Program-made: the position numbers and the translations under genes
Part shown: positions 10,033-19,843 of the stretch, piece by piece
Layout of the letters: each line of letters starts with the position of its first letter
Position numbering within the stretch: the first letter of the stretch is position 1
The notes under the pieces: generated by a model
Told to the model about the DNA's origin: nothing
Database searches by the model: none
Seen by the model: only the letters and a program-made list of their open reading frames with translations
NCBI RefSeq assembly: GCF_019236475.1
Contig: NZ_JAFAIX010000013.1
Span: forward strand, 62,001-126,000
Length of the DNA: 64,000 nucleotides
Direction of reading: 5' to 3'
Source: Chitinophaga sp.
GTDB taxonomy: Bacteria; Bacteroidota; Bacteroidia; Chitinophagales; Chitinophagaceae

Positions 10033-10782
10033 TTATTTTTTGACGGCAGCTACTCTCAGCCGGACGTAGTCTGCATATAAATTACCTTCTCTTGTCAAAG
10101 CTGGTCCCAGCTCCTGTTGTACTTCTTGCAGGATTTCCTTTTTCACCTTTTCTGGTACTGCTGCGAAGAAATGATCGCCGAACATTTCCAGCCAGGTGCT
10201 GATGCCGTTCTGCGGATCATGGAGTTTGGTGGGCCTGTCAAAGAAGGATACTCGTTCTATGGTGAATCCTGCTTTTTCTAGCAGGGTGCAATATTCTGCT
10301 GGAGAGGGGAAATACCAGAGTGGTTCGTAGGTATATCCTTTTTCCTGCATCACGTATTCCAATTCTCTGAGAATGCTGTTGACATTACCTTTTCCGCCCA
10401 TTTCGAAGGCCAGTCGGCCGCCAGGTTTGAGATGAGCGTACATGCGTTCAATCACTTTTTCTGGTTCGCGTATCCAGTGAAGGGTGGCATTCGAGAAAAT
10501 ACCATCGAACTGGGTAGGCAACTGAAACTCAGTACCGTCGGCTATCTCAAAATGGATATTTGGAAAATGCTTTCTGGCGCTGGCAATCATGCTTTCGGAA
10601 GCATCCAGTCCTGTAACATTTGCTCCTGTTTCCGCCAGTTTGGCGGTCAGTTCGCCGGTGCCGCAACCCAGGTCCAGGATGGTAGATCCGGGCTTTGGCT
10701 GCAACCATTCAATCAGACTATTCCCCTGTTCGAACACGAAGGCGTGTTGATCTTTGTATAAGTCGGCATTCCAGTAGTTCAT
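10033..10782 (-). CDS. SAM-dependent methyltransferase, trans-aconitate methyltransferase (Tam)-like
   Basis: A class I SAM methyltransferase of 249 residues. Motif I ILDLGCGTGELTAKL (about 35-49) and the acidic post-I loop VTGLDASESM are clear. Overall layout resembles Tam: an N-terminal WNADLY, FSNATLHWI after motif II, a hydrophobic LKPGGRLAFEM strand, and a Tam-like C-terminal cap with YADYVRLR. Tam enzymes methylate carboxylates of trans-aconitate, and a yeast counterpart also acts on 3-isopropylmalate. Its place between leuC and leuD suggests a leucine-pathway intermediate or side-product as substrate (inference). It could instead be a generic small-molecule methyltransferase. Spacings of 27 and 6 bases indicate co-transcription. 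Confidence 0.8.
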   Translation of the reverse strand: MNYWNADLYKDQHAFVFEQGNSLIEWLQPKPGSTILDLGCGTGELTAKLAETGANVTGLDASESMIASARKHFPNIHFEIADGTEFQLPTQFDGIFSNATLHWIREPEKVIERMYAHLKPGGRLAFEMGGKGNVNSILRELEYVMQEKGYTYEPLWYFPSPAEYCTLLEKAGFTIERVSFFDRPTKLHDPQNGISTWLEMFGDHFFAAVPEKVKKEILQEVQQELGPALTREGNLYADYVRLRVAAVKK

Positions 10783-10809
10783 GGTAATACGTTTAGTCGT
10801 GGCAGTTAA

Positions 10810-12207
10810 TTACACCATTTCCCTTACATCTGTTACGCGACCAGTGATGGCGGCAGCAGCAGCGGTAAGCGGGCTAGCCAGGAAGGTGCGGGCATTTGGT
10901 CCCTGACGACCTTCGAAGTTGCGGTTGGAGGTAGAGATGCAATACATACCTGCAGGCACTTTATCTTCGTTCATACCCAGGCAGGCAGAGCATCCTGGCT
11001 CACGCAGTTGGAAACCTGCCGCCATCAGCACTTTATCAATGCCTTCTGCTTTGGCTTGTGCTTCCACCTGTTTGGAACCCGGTACAATCCAAACCACTAC
11101 GTCTTCGGCTTTCTGTTTACCTTTCACGAAATCAGCCACCAGTCGGAGGTCTTCAATACGGGAGTTAGTACAGCTACCAATGAATACGTAATCGATTTTT
11201 TTGCCGAGAAGCGGAGCGCCAGGCTGGAGGTCCATATAGTCGAGCGACTTCTTAAAGGAAGGCACTTCTTTTTCGTCGAGTTGGCTCAGGGCCGGAATGT
11301 GCTGGGTGATACCCATGCCCATACCTGGATTGGTACCGTAAGTAATCTGTGGTTCTATATCGGCAGCGTCGAAGGTGAGTACCACGTCGAACTGTGCGTC
11401 TGCATCGGAGTAGAGTGTTTTCCAGTATGCCAGTGCTTTATCCCATGCTTCGCCTTGTGGGGCAAATTCACGGCCTTTGATATAAGCAAAGGTAGTATCG
11501 TCTGGAGCGATCATACCACCGCGGGCACCCATTTCGATGCTCATATTGCAGATGGTCATACGGGCTTCCATGCTCAGGCTGCGGATAGCCTCGCCGGCAT
11601 ATTCCACAAAGTAGCCAGTAGCGCCGGATGCAGAGATTTTAGAGATGATATAGAGGATGATATCTTTAGAGAGAACGCCATTTTTCAGGGTGCCGTTCAC
11701 CTCAATTTTCATACGTTTTGGCTTATACTGCAGGATGCACTGGGTAGCCAGTACTTGTTCCACTTCGGAGGTGCCGATCCCAAACGCAATAGCGCCAAAG
11801 GCACCATGGGTCGAGGTATGGCTGTCTCCACAAACGATCGTCATACCTGGCAGGGTAATCCCCAGCTCAGGGCCTATCACGTGAACAATACCCTGGTATG
11901 GATGGCCCAGGCCGTAGAGTTCCACGCCAAATTCAGCAGTATTTTTGGTGAGCATTTCCACCTGGTGGCGACTCAACGCCTCCTTAATGGGCAGATGCTG
12001 ATCCATTGTAGGCACGTTGTGGTCTGCGGTGGCTCTGGTTTTCTCAGGGCGGAATACCGGAATACCACGTTTACGTAAACCGTCAAACGCCTGTGGACTG
12101 GTTACCTCGTGAATAAAATGCGTGTTGATGTACACTGCATCCGGGTGTCCCGGTTTGCTCATCACGATATGGCTGTCCCAGATTTTGTCAAATAACGTTT
12201 TTCCCAT
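10810..12207 (-). CDS. leuC: 3-isopropylmalate dehydratase large subunit
   Basis: A [4Fe-4S] aconitase-family subunit, 465 residues, normal for bacterial LeuC. The cluster cysteines are visible: GSCTNSR near residue 344 and [10 protein letters not shown] near 402-405. [14 protein letters not shown] and the N-terminal [10 protein letters not shown] support LeuC over aconitase or homoaconitase, as does the leuBDA context. It is the first gene of the operon; expression probably starts in the 150-base region shared with the divergent helical-repeat protein. No T-box or leader-peptide attenuator was seen. Confidence 0.96.
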   Translation of the reverse strand: MGKTLFDKIWDSHIVMSKPGHPDAVYINTHFIHEVTSPQAFDGLRKRGIPVFRPEKTRATADHNVPTMDQHLPIKEALSRHQVEMLTKNTAEFGVELYGLGHPYQGIVHVIGPELGITLPGMTIVCGDSHTSTHGAFGAIAFGIGTSEVEQVLATQCILQYKPKRMKIEVNGTLKNGVLSKDIILYIISKISASGATGYFVEYAGEAIRSLSMEARMTICNMSIEMGARGGMIAPDDTTFAYIKGREFAPQGEAWDKALAYWKTLYSDADAQFDVVLTFDAADIEPQITYGTNPGMGMGITQHIPALSQLDEKEVPSFKKSLDYMDLQPGAPLLGKKIDYVFIGSCTNSRIEDLRLVADFVKGKQKAEDVVVWIVPGSKQVEAQAKAEGIDKVLMAAGFQLREPGCSACLGMNEDKVPAGMYCISTSNRNFEGRQGPNARTFLASPLTAAAAAITGRVTDVREMV

Positions 12208-12361
12208 CCTTATTGCTTCCTTTTTAAATTGTTTATACCTTCAAATCTAATGGACGATATATATTTGACATATCGCTAAATTTGTCTTAATTACAACCTA
12301 TAAACGCGATCGATAAACGCCAACATACTGTTTGTCAATTACTTATAAGATTTTATTAACG
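12208..12361. promoter_or_regulatory. divergent intergenic region with promoter-like boxes
   Basis: On the minus strand TAGATTTG (12249 to 12242) is a candidate -7 box for leuC. On the plus strand TATATTTG (12260-12267) and TAAATTTG (12277-12284) are candidates for the helical-repeat gene. No convincing -33 TTTG was found at the right spacing for any of them. Confidence 0.35.
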
Positions 12362-13915
12362 ATGCCCAACAGTCAAAGTGATGCATTATTCATATTAATA
12401 AAAACCCTAACAAAAGCTGAAAAACGCAGTTTTCAGTTGGCTTTTAATAAGAATAATACCAAGGAAGACGTACTTTTCATCCAGTTGTTCACCACACTGG
12501 ACAAAATGAAAGACTACGATGAGGAGCAGATACTGAGGAAGGTACCTGACCTGAAAAAGCAGCAGTTGTCCAATGTAAAGGCGCACCTGTACAAACATCT
12601 GCTGACTAGTTTGCGTCAGTTGTATAAACAGAAAGATCCTGTCATTGATTTACGGGAGCAATTGGACTATGCCCGGGTGTTGTACAATAAAGGGTTGTAT
12701 AACCAAAGTTTGAAGATCTTGGGCAAGGCCAAAGCCATGGCATTTGACCAAGAAGAAGTCATGCTGGGATATGAAATAGTAGAATTTGAAAAACTGATAG
12801 AATCCAGGCATATCACGCGTAGTTTGGAGAATAGGGCGGAAGCACTTAGTGCGGAGTCCAAACAAATACAACAACAACTGACCAATATCAGTATGTTGTC
12901 TACCCTTTCGCTGCGTATGTATGGCCTGTACCTGAAGCTGGGGCATGCCCGCAATGAGCGCGATGCAGAAATGGTGAAATCTTTCTTTGAAAGTCAACTG
13001 CCTCCCATGCGCATGGCGGAAATGAGCTTCTATGAGAAAGTGTATATGTACCAGGCTTCTTGCTGGTATTTCTATATTTTGCAGGACTTCGTCATGTATT
13101 ACCGTTACACGCAGAAATGGGTAGATCTGTTCAAGCAATACCCTTCCTTGCAACAGACGGATATGGACCTGTATATCAAAGCGCAGCATAACCTGCTGAC
13201 CGCCCATTTCTACACTTCCAATTTTGAGAAATTCAAAACAGCGCTCTGTGAGTTGGAAAATTTCATCGCAACGAATGAGGAATGTTTCCATGAGAATACC
13301 CGCACTTCTGCTTTCGTGTACCTCTACACGGCGAAGATCAACCGGTATTTCCTAGAGGGCACGTTCACACAGGGTTTGGCGATGGTTCCTGAACTGGAAA
13401 CAGAAATCAGCAATCATACGCTAAAGATTGACCAACACCGGGTATTGGTGTTTTATTACAAAATTGCCTGTCTTTATTTTGGAAGTGGGGATAATAGCAA
13501 AGCAATCATTTATCTCAACAAAATTATCAATTTAAAAATCGGCAACTTGCGGGCAGATATTCAATGTTTTGCCCGTATCCTGCACCTGATTGCACATTAC
13601 GAATTGGAGAATTACAGTTTGGTGGAATATCTGATCAAATCTGTTTATCACTTCATTTCCAAACATAAGGATTTGGGATTGGTGATGGAAGAAATTATGA
13701 AATTCCTTCGTAAATATATTTATGCCAATCCGAAGGAATTGCGCAATGCCTTCCTGGATTTGAAAAGCAGGCTGGAAGTGATTTCGCAAGACCCATACGA
13801 ACGCAGGTCTTTCCTCTATCTGGATATTATTTCATGGCTGGAAAGTAAAATCGAAGGCATTCCTGTACAGGATGTGATACAACGGAAATTTTTGAATAAA
13901 GAGAAAAGAATTTAG
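12362..13915 (+). CDS. conserved alpha-helical (TPR-like) protein of unknown function
   Basis: The ATG at 12362 (MPNSQSD) is preferred over an in-frame TTG ten codons upstream, giving 517 residues. There is no signal peptide, so it is probably cytoplasmic. The sequence is almost all alpha-helical, with paired-helix stretches such as LDYARVLYNKGLYNQSLKIL and IACLYFGSGDNSKAIIYLNK that look like degenerate TPRs from about residue 100 on. The N-terminal 80 residues (LTKAEKRSFQ, KDYDEEQILRKV) are rich in charged residues. I know similar uncharacterised proteins only as conserved Bacteroidota hypotheticals. It is divergent from leuC and followed by a repeat element. Confidence 0.75.
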   Translation: MPNSQSDALFILIKTLTKAEKRSFQLAFNKNNTKEDVLFIQLFTTLDKMKDYDEEQILRKVPDLKKQQLSNVKAHLYKHLLTSLRQLYKQKDPVIDLREQLDYARVLYNKGLYNQSLKILGKAKAMAFDQEEVMLGYEIVEFEKLIESRHITRSLENRAEALSAESKQIQQQLTNISMLSTLSLRMYGLYLKLGHARNERDAEMVKSFFESQLPPMRMAEMSFYEKVYMYQASCWYFYILQDFVMYYRYTQKWVDLFKQYPSLQQTDMDLYIKAQHNLLTAHFYTSNFEKFKTALCELENFIATNEECFHENTRTSAFVYLYTAKINRYFLEGTFTQGLAMVPELETEISNHTLKIDQHRVLVFYYKIACLYFGSGDNSKAIIYLNKIINLKIGNLRADIQCFARILHLIAHYELENYSLVEYLIKSVYHFISKHKDLGLVMEEIMKFLRKYIYANPKELRNAFLDLKSRLEVISQDPYERRSFLYLDIISWLESKIEGIPVQDVIQRKFLNKEKRI

Positions 13916-13937
13916 GGAGACACGAAACCCTCGTGCT

Positions 13938-13977
13938 TTATTTTGTCGTCCCTGCCTGGGCTGGGGCGACAAAATAA
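13938..13977. repeat. single-hairpin relative of the two-hairpin element, copy C
   Basis: TTATTTTGTCG (13938-13948) pairs perfectly with CGACAAAATAA (13967-13977), continuing inward through GU and GC pairs to a loop. The GTCGTCCCTGCC part matches hairpin 2 of the other elements, but hairpin 1 is missing. Just upstream, CACGA/TCGTG (13921-13935) forms a small hairpin preceded by the GGGAGACACG motif shared with three other gene ends. It lies between convergent genes. Confidence 0.7.
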
Positions 13978-13990
13978 ATAACCTGCAACC

Positions 13991-15103
13991 TCATTCTATA
14001 TCTATCCAGGGTTCATATTCCCGGAATTGCTTGAAGAATATCAATGCCGAAACAAGTTGCATCCCTGCAACAGCGTACCATACTGCCCCTCCGAGTATCA
14101 TAAAAAGCACTACAAAAGCAATCACTAATATCCAGCGTAAATGCACTTCCGCATTCATACGGGGGAAATACAGGAGCACTCTGAATAACAGCAACATCGT
14201 CATGCCGGTGATAGCAGCAGTCCCGATAGCTGTCGTAGAAAAACGACCATTACTCTGAAAAAAAATAATGATGATTTCCGGCACTAGTAGCAACACATAA
14301 AAACCGATCACCCGCGAATAGCTCCGGAGCGTACTGATAGGAAGATTCGACATAAACGGCAAGTATATCTCCTCAAAAGCCCGGTGGTGAATCATCAGTT
14401 GTGTATGCAGTAATACGCAAGCAATCATTCCTAATTGCAGCGCGCGCAGATCCAGGAAATCGCTTTGATGCATGAGGAAGAAAGTGAGCCATAGTACGCC
14501 GGCAGACCAAAGTTTGGTGGTGAATATTTTCCGGGGGAAGGCCGTAAACAATTCGTAGTAAAAGTAGAGCACGGGCGGTTTCACAAAGTGCCGGTCTAGC
14601 CAGCGGGAAAAACGGGTCATAAAGAAAAACACATCTGGTTGCCAGAGTTTTTTCTCATAGAAGCGAATAGGCCAGATGCACATCACTATATTAAATACTA
14701 GGATGATAGTAGCGGCCAGGTAATAATGTCGGAAGATGCCAACTACAGCAGCTATCAGGCCGTACACGAATACCGGCAGGTACATTTGGAACTGTAGCCG
14801 CAGCCAGCGGCCGCGTCTCTCCTGATCATCCATGCAAGTCATGGTACTATAGAGAAAACTATATTGCGGTTGTTCCAATGTTTTGATGACAAAACCCGTT
14901 ATCCGAAGGTTGTACAGCAGCCATAAAGCCAATACCAAGATGAGGAAGGACCAACTGGAGAGAAAGCCAATCATTAATCCCATATGATAATAAAGCAGAT
15001 TGGAAGCATTAACGATCCCAAAGAGAAAGTAAAATAACACCAGGAAAAACCCTGTGTTTTCCACGTAAAATCTACCGGTGAATATCCTCCTGAAAATTCC
15101 CAT
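13991..15103 (-). CDS. ABC transporter membrane subunit (ABC-2-like, uncharacterised)
   Basis: A 370-residue polytopic membrane protein with about eight to ten hydrophobic segments, for example GFFLVLFYFLFGIVNA, FLILVLALWLLYNL, MTMLLLFRVLLYF and WILVIAFVVLFMILGG. Its start is one base after the stop of the ATPase gene, so the pair is probably translationally coupled. That pairing identifies it as a permease. Substrate is unknown; two-gene ABC-2 systems of this sort in Bacteroidota are mostly exporters. Confidence 0.75.
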   Translation of the reverse strand: MGIFRRIFTGRFYVENTGFFLVLFYFLFGIVNASNLLYYHMGLMIGFLSSWSFLILVLALWLLYNLRITGFVIKTLEQPQYSFLYSTMTCMDDQERRGRWLRLQFQMYLPVFVYGLIAAVVGIFRHYYLAATIILVFNIVMCIWPIRFYEKKLWQPDVFFFMTRFSRWLDRHFVKPPVLYFYYELFTAFPRKIFTTKLWSAGVLWLTFFLMHQSDFLDLRALQLGMIACVLLHTQLMIHHRAFEEIYLPFMSNLPISTLRSYSRVIGFYVLLLVPEIIIIFFQSNGRFSTTAIGTAAITGMTMLLLFRVLLYFPRMNAEVHLRWILVIAFVVLFMILGGAVWYAVAGMQLVSALIFFKQFREYEPWIDIE

Positions 15104-15104
15104 G

Positions 15105-15746
15105 TTAATTCAAAGTAATATTTCTGTTGGCGATAGTGAGTGTTCCGGCCACGGTCAGTTCATTTGTGTCCAGTGGCTGATGGGAGGTAATCAAAAAAGA
15201 GGCGCCCGACTGGCTCCAGGTGCGGATCACATCATACAAGATGGCCAGGGTTCTGGTATCGATGGTGATAAGTGGTTCGTCCAGCAATATAATGGCCGGG
15301 TTGCCGGCAAATGCCAGCAAAAGACTTAATTTTTTAAGCATACCACTGGAATAACTGCTCACCGGGTTATTCACAAAGTTATCCACACCCATTCTTTCGG
15401 CTAGTTCCAGGATGGGCTCTTGTGGGCCTCCTTTCGTGCGGAAATAGAGCTGTAGCAGGTCTCGGCCGGTGAGGAATGCGGGGTACAGGGGTTCCGCTTC
15501 CGCATAGTTGATGAGGCGACGGAACTGTACCGGGTGTTGGCGGGCGTTCACGGTGTTATTGATGGTAATATCTCCTTGGAAGGGGAGTAAACCAGCCATC
15601 ACCTTCATGCAAGTGGTTTTGCCAGCGCCATTTTCTCCTTTGAGCCAGTAGATGCCGGCATTAAGCTCCAGTTGTGGTATGTCCAGCACGGGAACATCCT
15701 GATAATGCTTACGGACCTGTTGGAGTGAAATTACCGGATCGGACAT
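15105..15746 (-). CDS. ABC transporter ATP-binding protein
   Basis: A 213-residue nucleotide-binding subunit. Walker A is GENGAGKTT (near residue 37), the signature is YSSGMLKKLSL (near 132), Walker B is AIILLDEPLITID (near 155-167), and the switch histidine is in ITSHQPLD. The second signature residue is Ser and the third Gly, the SSGM form common in ABC-2-type exporters. It is transcribed first, directly ahead of its permease. The 417-base region upstream is shared with the nrd genes. Confidence 0.9.
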   Translation of the reverse strand: MSDPVISLQQVRKHYQDVPVLDIPQLELNAGIYWLKGENGAGKTTCMKVMAGLLPFQGDITINNTVNARQHPVQFRRLINYAEAEPLYPAFLTGRDLLQLYFRTKGGPQEPILELAERMGVDNFVNNPVSSYSSGMLKKLSLLLAFAGNPAIILLDEPLITIDTRTLAILYDVIRTWSQSGASFLITSHQPLDTNELTVAGTLTIANRNITLN

Positions 15747-15885
15747 ATAAAAAATGATTAATACTGTAAATATGAAAAATTGTGGGATATATATCCTGAA
15801 ATTGTCAAAAATTTTCTGCTACTTTTTTTCTATTGAAGCTCATCACTTTAGGTAAAACAGTATAAAAAACAGGTATATATCCCCG

Positions 15886-15998
15886 TTGTTTACACACATA
15901 AAAAATATATAGATGTGCGTTATCCACACCCCTCTCAAACCCAATGCAGTTCTGATGTCCAAGAATACTCACACTCTTTTTCCACACCCGTGGAAAAC
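15886..15998 (+). promoter_or_regulatory. DnaA-box-like cluster and palindrome upstream of nrdB
   Basis: A perfect DnaA-box consensus TTATCCACA lies at 15920-15928. A one-mismatch box TTTTCCACA is at 15978-15986, and TTTTCCAC is repeated on the other strand (15997 to 15990), so the last two form an inverted repeat with a 4-base spacer. A weaker GTTTACACA is near 15888. All lie 165-280 bases before nrdB. DnaA control of nrd genes is established in E. coli; its use here is inference. The remaining DNA of this 417-base gap is AT-rich, with no supported gene. Confidence 0.5.
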
Positions 15999-16163
15999 TA
16001 AAAGTAGCTCACTAAGATATCGCACTTACATTTGTAATCCTGGGCGTTTGGATTTCAGAAGCTAAAATGACGGAATGAATGTAGTGTGGTATAATGATTT
16101 TTAGTCATGCTAACCCCCTATTGAGAAATCAGAAACCTTCGACAGTACCCATAAAATATTTAT

Positions 16164-17138
16164 ATGAACAACGAGAATGAAATTCTTTTAAAAGAGAACA
16201 AGGATCGCTTTGTGTTATTGCCAATCAATTATCCTAAAATTTGGGAGCAATATAAAAAACATGAAGCGAGTTTCTGGACGGCGGAAGAGATAGATTTGGG
16301 CAGTGATTTAAAAGACTGGGCCAATTTGAATGATGGGGAACGCCATTTTATATCGCATGTACTGGCATTTTTTGCTGCCAGTGATGGTATCGTAAATGAG
16401 AACCTGGCTGTAAACTTTATGAGTGAAGTCCAGATTCCAGAAGCACGCTGCTTCTACGGTTTCCAAATCATGATGGAAAATATTCACTCTGAAACATATG
16501 CACTGCTGATCGATACTTATGTAAAAGATCCAGTGGAAAAAGACAGATTATTCCACGCCATCGAAACAGTGCCTGCTGTGAAGAAAAAAGCAGAATGGGC
16601 TTTACGCTGGATTGAAAATGGCTCTTTCGCAGAAAGACTGGTAGCATTTGCCGCAGTAGAAGGTATCTTCTTCTCTGGTAGCTTCTGCTCTATCTTCTGG
16701 CTGAAAAAACGTGGACTGATGCCAGGCCTCACCTTCTCCAATGAATTGATCAGCAGAGACGAAGGACTGCACTGTGAATTTGCTTGCTTGCTCTATAGCA
16801 TGCTGCAAAATAAACTGAGCGAAGAACAAGTACATCAGATCATCGGCAACGCAGTGGAAATTGAAAAAGAATTCGTTTCCGAGTCCCTGCCTGTTGACCT
16901 GATTGGTATGAACGCACGACTGATGCAACAGTATATTGAATTCGTGGCCGACAGATGGTTATCTGAACTCGGATACACTAAATTGTTCAACGCTTCCAAT
17001 CCTTTCGATTTCATGGAAATGATTTCCCTCCAAGGAAAAACCAATTTCTTTGAAAAACGTGTAGGTGACTATCAGAAAGCCGGCGTTCTCGGCGGCAGTA
17101 AAGAATCACAGACTTTCAGTCTGGAAGAAGATTTCTAA
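16164..17138 (+). CDS. nrdB: ribonucleoside-diphosphate reductase, beta (radical) subunit
   Basis: Class I reductase small subunit, 324 residues, which holds the di-iron/tyrosyl radical cofactor for dNTP synthesis. Ligands are visible: D74 in FFAASDG, E105 and H108 in MENIHSETY, with the radical tyrosine at Y112. The second carboxylate/His set lies in the later helices (EGIFFSG and [10 protein letters not shown]). The sequence resembles the eukaryote-like NrdB group more than the E. coli protein. It ends 30 bases before nrdA, forming an nrdBA operon; the order is reversed compared with E. coli. Confidence 0.96.
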   Translation: MNNENEILLKENKDRFVLLPINYPKIWEQYKKHEASFWTAEEIDLGSDLKDWANLNDGERHFISHVLAFFAASDGIVNENLAVNFMSEVQIPEARCFYGFQIMMENIHSETYALLIDTYVKDPVEKDRLFHAIETVPAVKKKAEWALRWIENGSFAERLVAFAAVEGIFFSGSFCSIFWLKKRGLMPGLTFSNELISRDEGLHCEFACLLYSMLQNKLSEEQVHQIIGNAVEIEKEFVSESLPVDLIGMNARLMQQYIEFVADRWLSELGYTKLFNASNPFDFMEMISLQGKTNFFEKRVGDYQKAGVLGGSKESQTFSLEEDF

Positions 17139-17168
17139 AGTTTTTCTAACCTCTTAAATTCACCCCCC

Positions 17169-19544
17169 ATGTTCGTAATCAAAAGAGATGGCAGAAAAGA
17201 AGCAGTGAAATTTGATAAAATCACTGCCCGTATTGAAAAGCTATGTTATGGCTTCAATACGGAATACGTAGACGCAATTGACGTTGCAAAAAAAGTGATT
17301 CAGGGAATATACGATGGCGTAACAACAACCGAACTGGACAACCTGGCTGCCGAAACTGCGGCATCCCTCACTACTAAACACCCGGACTATGCCCTGCTGG
17401 CTTCTCGCATTGCAGTGAGCAACCTCCATAAGAATACAGAAAAATCGTTCTCCAAAACGATGAAAAAACTGTACGACTATATCGATCCAAAAACTGGTAA
17501 GTCGGCAGCCCTGCTCTCTGATGATGTTTGGGAAATCATCGAAAAAAATGCAGAAATGCTGGATTCCAATATCATCTACGACCGCGATTTCGCTTTTGAC
17601 TACTTCGGTTTCAAAACGCTGGAACGCTCTTACTTGCTGAAAACAGATGGTCGCATTCAGGAACGCCCACAACATATGTTCATGCGCGTTTCCGTTGGTA
17701 TCCACAAAGAAGATATCGAGTCTGCAATCAAAACATATAACTTGATGAGTGAGCGTTGGTTTACACACGCTACTCCTACCCTGTTCAACGCAGGTACACC
17801 TAAACCGCAGATGTCTTCCTGCTTCCTCCTCACTATGCAGGATGATAGCATCGAAGGTATCTACGATACCCTCAAACAAACAGCGAAAATCTCCCAGAGC
17901 GCTGGTGGTATCGGACTAAGCATCCATAACATCCGTGCAACAGGTTCTTATATCAGCGGCACCAACGGTACCAGCAATGGTATCATCCCTATGCTGCGCG
18001 TATTCAACGATACTGCCCGCTACGTAGACCAAGGCGGTGGTAAGCGCAAAGGCGCATTCGCCATCTACCTGGAACCTTGGCATGCAGATATCTTCGAATT
18101 CCTCGACCTGCGTAAAAACCACGGTAAAGAGGAACTCCGCGCCCGTGACCTGTTCTATGCCCTCTGGGTTCCAGACCTGTTCATGAAACGCGTAGAAGAA
18201 AACGGCGAATGGTCCCTGTTCTGCCCGCACGAAGCACCAGGACTCCATGAATGCTGGGGTGAAGAATTTGAACAACTCTTCCAGAAATATGAGCAAGAAG
18301 GTCGTGCACGCAAAACAGTGAAAGCACAAGAACTGTGGTTCGCAATCCTGGATGCACAGATCGAAACTGGTACTCCTTACCTGCTGTATAAAGATGCGGC
18401 CAACCGCAAATCCAACCAGCAGAACCTGGGTACTATCAAGAGCTCCAACCTCTGTACAGAAATCATCGAATATACAGATGCGAATGAAGTAGCGGTTTGT
18501 AACCTCGCTTCCCTGGCACTGCCACGCTTCGTAACCGATGGTCAGTTTGATCATGAAAAACTGTATGAAGTAACCTACCAGGCTACTATCAACTTGAACA
18601 AAATCATCGATCATAACTATTACCCTGTGGAAGAAGCCCGCAACAGTAACCTCCGCCACCGTCCTATCGGATTGGGCGTACAAGGTCTCGCGGATGCTTT
18701 CATCCTCATGCGTTATCCATTCGAAAGCGATGAAGCGAAAAAACTGAACAGCGAAATATTTGAAACCATCTACTTCGCTGCCATGAACGCTTCCAATGAC
18801 CTGGCGAAAAAAGATGGCGCTTACGCTACCTTCGCTGGCTCACCTGCTTCCAAAGGTATCTTCCAGTTTGATATGTGGGGTGTAACACCTTCTGCACGCT
18901 GGAATTGGGATACCCTGAAAGCTTCCGTAAAAAAACACGGTATCCGCAACTCCCTGCTGCTGGCCCCAATGCCAACAGCTTCTACTTCTCAGATCCTCGG
19001 CAACAACGAGTGCTTTGAACCATATACTTCCAACATCTACACCCGTCGTGTATTGAGTGGCGAGTTCGTGGTAGTAAACAAACACCTGCTGAAAGACTTA
19101 GTAGAACTGGGCCTCTGGGACAATGACATGAAAAACAAAATCATTGCTTCCAACGGATCTATCCAAAATATCAACGAAATCCCTACCAATATCAAGGAAC
19201 TGTACAAAACAGTATGGGAAATCAAACAACGTAATATCATCGATATGGCTGCAGATCGCGGTGCGTTCATCTGCCAGTCACAATCACTCAACCTGTTCGT
19301 AGATACACCTACCGCTGGTAAACTGACTTCTATGCACTTCTACGCTTGGAAGAAAGGACTGAAAACAGGTATGTATTATCTCCGTACACAAGCTGCTACA
19401 CAGGCTGTTCAGTTCACCGTTGAAAAACAAGGCGGTCAACAAATGCAACCAGTGGTAGCTGCTGGTGCAGATCCTTCCATCGATGAAATACCGGTGGGCG
19501 CTGTATGCACCATGGAAGAAGGTTGCGTGACCTGCTCCGCATAA
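17169..19544 (+). CDS. nrdA: ribonucleoside-diphosphate reductase, alpha (catalytic) subunit
   Basis: 791-residue catalytic subunit. The N-terminal ATP-cone ([17 protein letters not shown], residues 3-19 onward) implies dATP/ATP activity control. Active-site segments: [16 protein letters not shown] with the first redox cysteine; NLCTEI, including the thiyl-forming cysteine; and SLALPRFV. The C-terminal tail ends in a paired-cysteine motif, CVTCSA, for re-reduction by thioredoxin/glutaredoxin. An intrinsic terminator follows 26 bases after the stop. Confidence 0.97.
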   Translation: MFVIKRDGRKEAVKFDKITARIEKLCYGFNTEYVDAIDVAKKVIQGIYDGVTTTELDNLAAETAASLTTKHPDYALLASRIAVSNLHKNTEKSFSKTMKKLYDYIDPKTGKSAALLSDDVWEIIEKNAEMLDSNIIYDRDFAFDYFGFKTLERSYLLKTDGRIQERPQHMFMRVSVGIHKEDIESAIKTYNLMSERWFTHATPTLFNAGTPKPQMSSCFLLTMQDDSIEGIYDTLKQTAKISQSAGGIGLSIHNIRATGSYISGTNGTSNGIIPMLRVFNDTARYVDQGGGKRKGAFAIYLEPWHADIFEFLDLRKNHGKEELRARDLFYALWVPDLFMKRVEENGEWSLFCPHEAPGLHECWGEEFEQLFQKYEQEGRARKTVKAQELWFAILDAQIETGTPYLLYKDAANRKSNQQNLGTIKSSNLCTEIIEYTDANEVAVCNLASLALPRFVTDGQFDHEKLYEVTYQATINLNKIIDHNYYPVEEARNSNLRHRPIGLGVQGLADAFILMRYPFESDEAKKLNSEIFETIYFAAMNASNDLAKKDGAYATFAGSPASKGIFQFDMWGVTPSARWNWDTLKASVKKHGIRNSLLLAPMPTASTSQILGNNECFEPYTSNIYTRRVLSGEFVVVNKHLLKDLVELGLWDNDMKNKIIASNGSIQNINEIPTNIKELYKTVWEIKQRNIIDMAADRGAFICQSQSLNLFVDTPTAGKLTSMHFYAWKKGLKTGMYYLRTQAATQAVQFTVEKQGGQQMQPVVAAGADPSIDEIPVGAVCTMEEGCVTCSA

Positions 19545-19570
19545 TCTGGGTTATCAAAATGTAAGTACAT

Positions 19571-19603
19571 AAAAAGGGCGCCTCTTATCCAGGCGCCCTT
19601 TTT
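19571..19603 (+). terminator. intrinsic terminator of nrdBA
   Basis: AAAAAGGGCGCCT pairs perfectly with AGGCGCCCTTTTT across a 7-base loop, followed by T-rich sequence. Confidence 0.92.
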
Positions 19604-19652
19604 TATTTCCACCGTCCTCCCTACCTACTAGAAAAGAAAAAATGGATACCAC

Positions 19653-19685
19653 ATTAGGGGTTGATCTCGACAATCAACCCCTAAT
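19653..19685. terminator. second terminator-like hairpin after nrdA
   Basis: ATTAGGGGTTGA pairs perfectly with TCAACCCCTAAT across a 9-base loop (TCTCGACAA), followed by a TTTTTT tract. It is 50 bases past the first terminator, with no gene between them; either a backup terminator or the remnant of a small transcript. Confidence 0.65.
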
Positions 19686-19815
19686 TTTTTGTGCCATCAA
19701 TCCACATCCCACAGACATGTTAGCAAGGCTGATAAAATCCTATCGACAAGATAATTTCACAGCAAATCCGTGCTACTGGCAGTGTTAGTATGATAAATAC
19801 GTAGAATCAAATATT

Positions 19816-19823
19816 TATTTTTG
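19816..19823 (+). promoter_or_regulatory. candidate -7 box for the DUF3857 gene
   Basis: TATTTTTG fits TAnnTTTG and overlaps the first possible GTG start. A transcript from it would begin downstream of that GTG, which supports the ATG at 19844 as the real start. No clear -33 element was found. Confidence 0.35.
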
Positions 19824-19843
19824 TGATGTTAAATCCTTTACCC

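Noticed and set aside
11008-12078. 356-codon frame antisense to leuC
   Set aside because: Overlaps a certain gene, Cys/His/Phe-rich, no recognisable fold.
15886-15920. NrdR box in the nrd leader
   Set aside because: The AT-rich ATATATAG stretch near 15905 does not match the 16-base NrdR pattern well enough, and no second box is present at a fixed spacing.
15805-15987. 60-codon frame on the minus strand upstream of the ABC genes
   Set aside because: It overlaps the DnaA-box-like region, has no recognisable domain, and its composition is that of AT-rich intergenic DNA.
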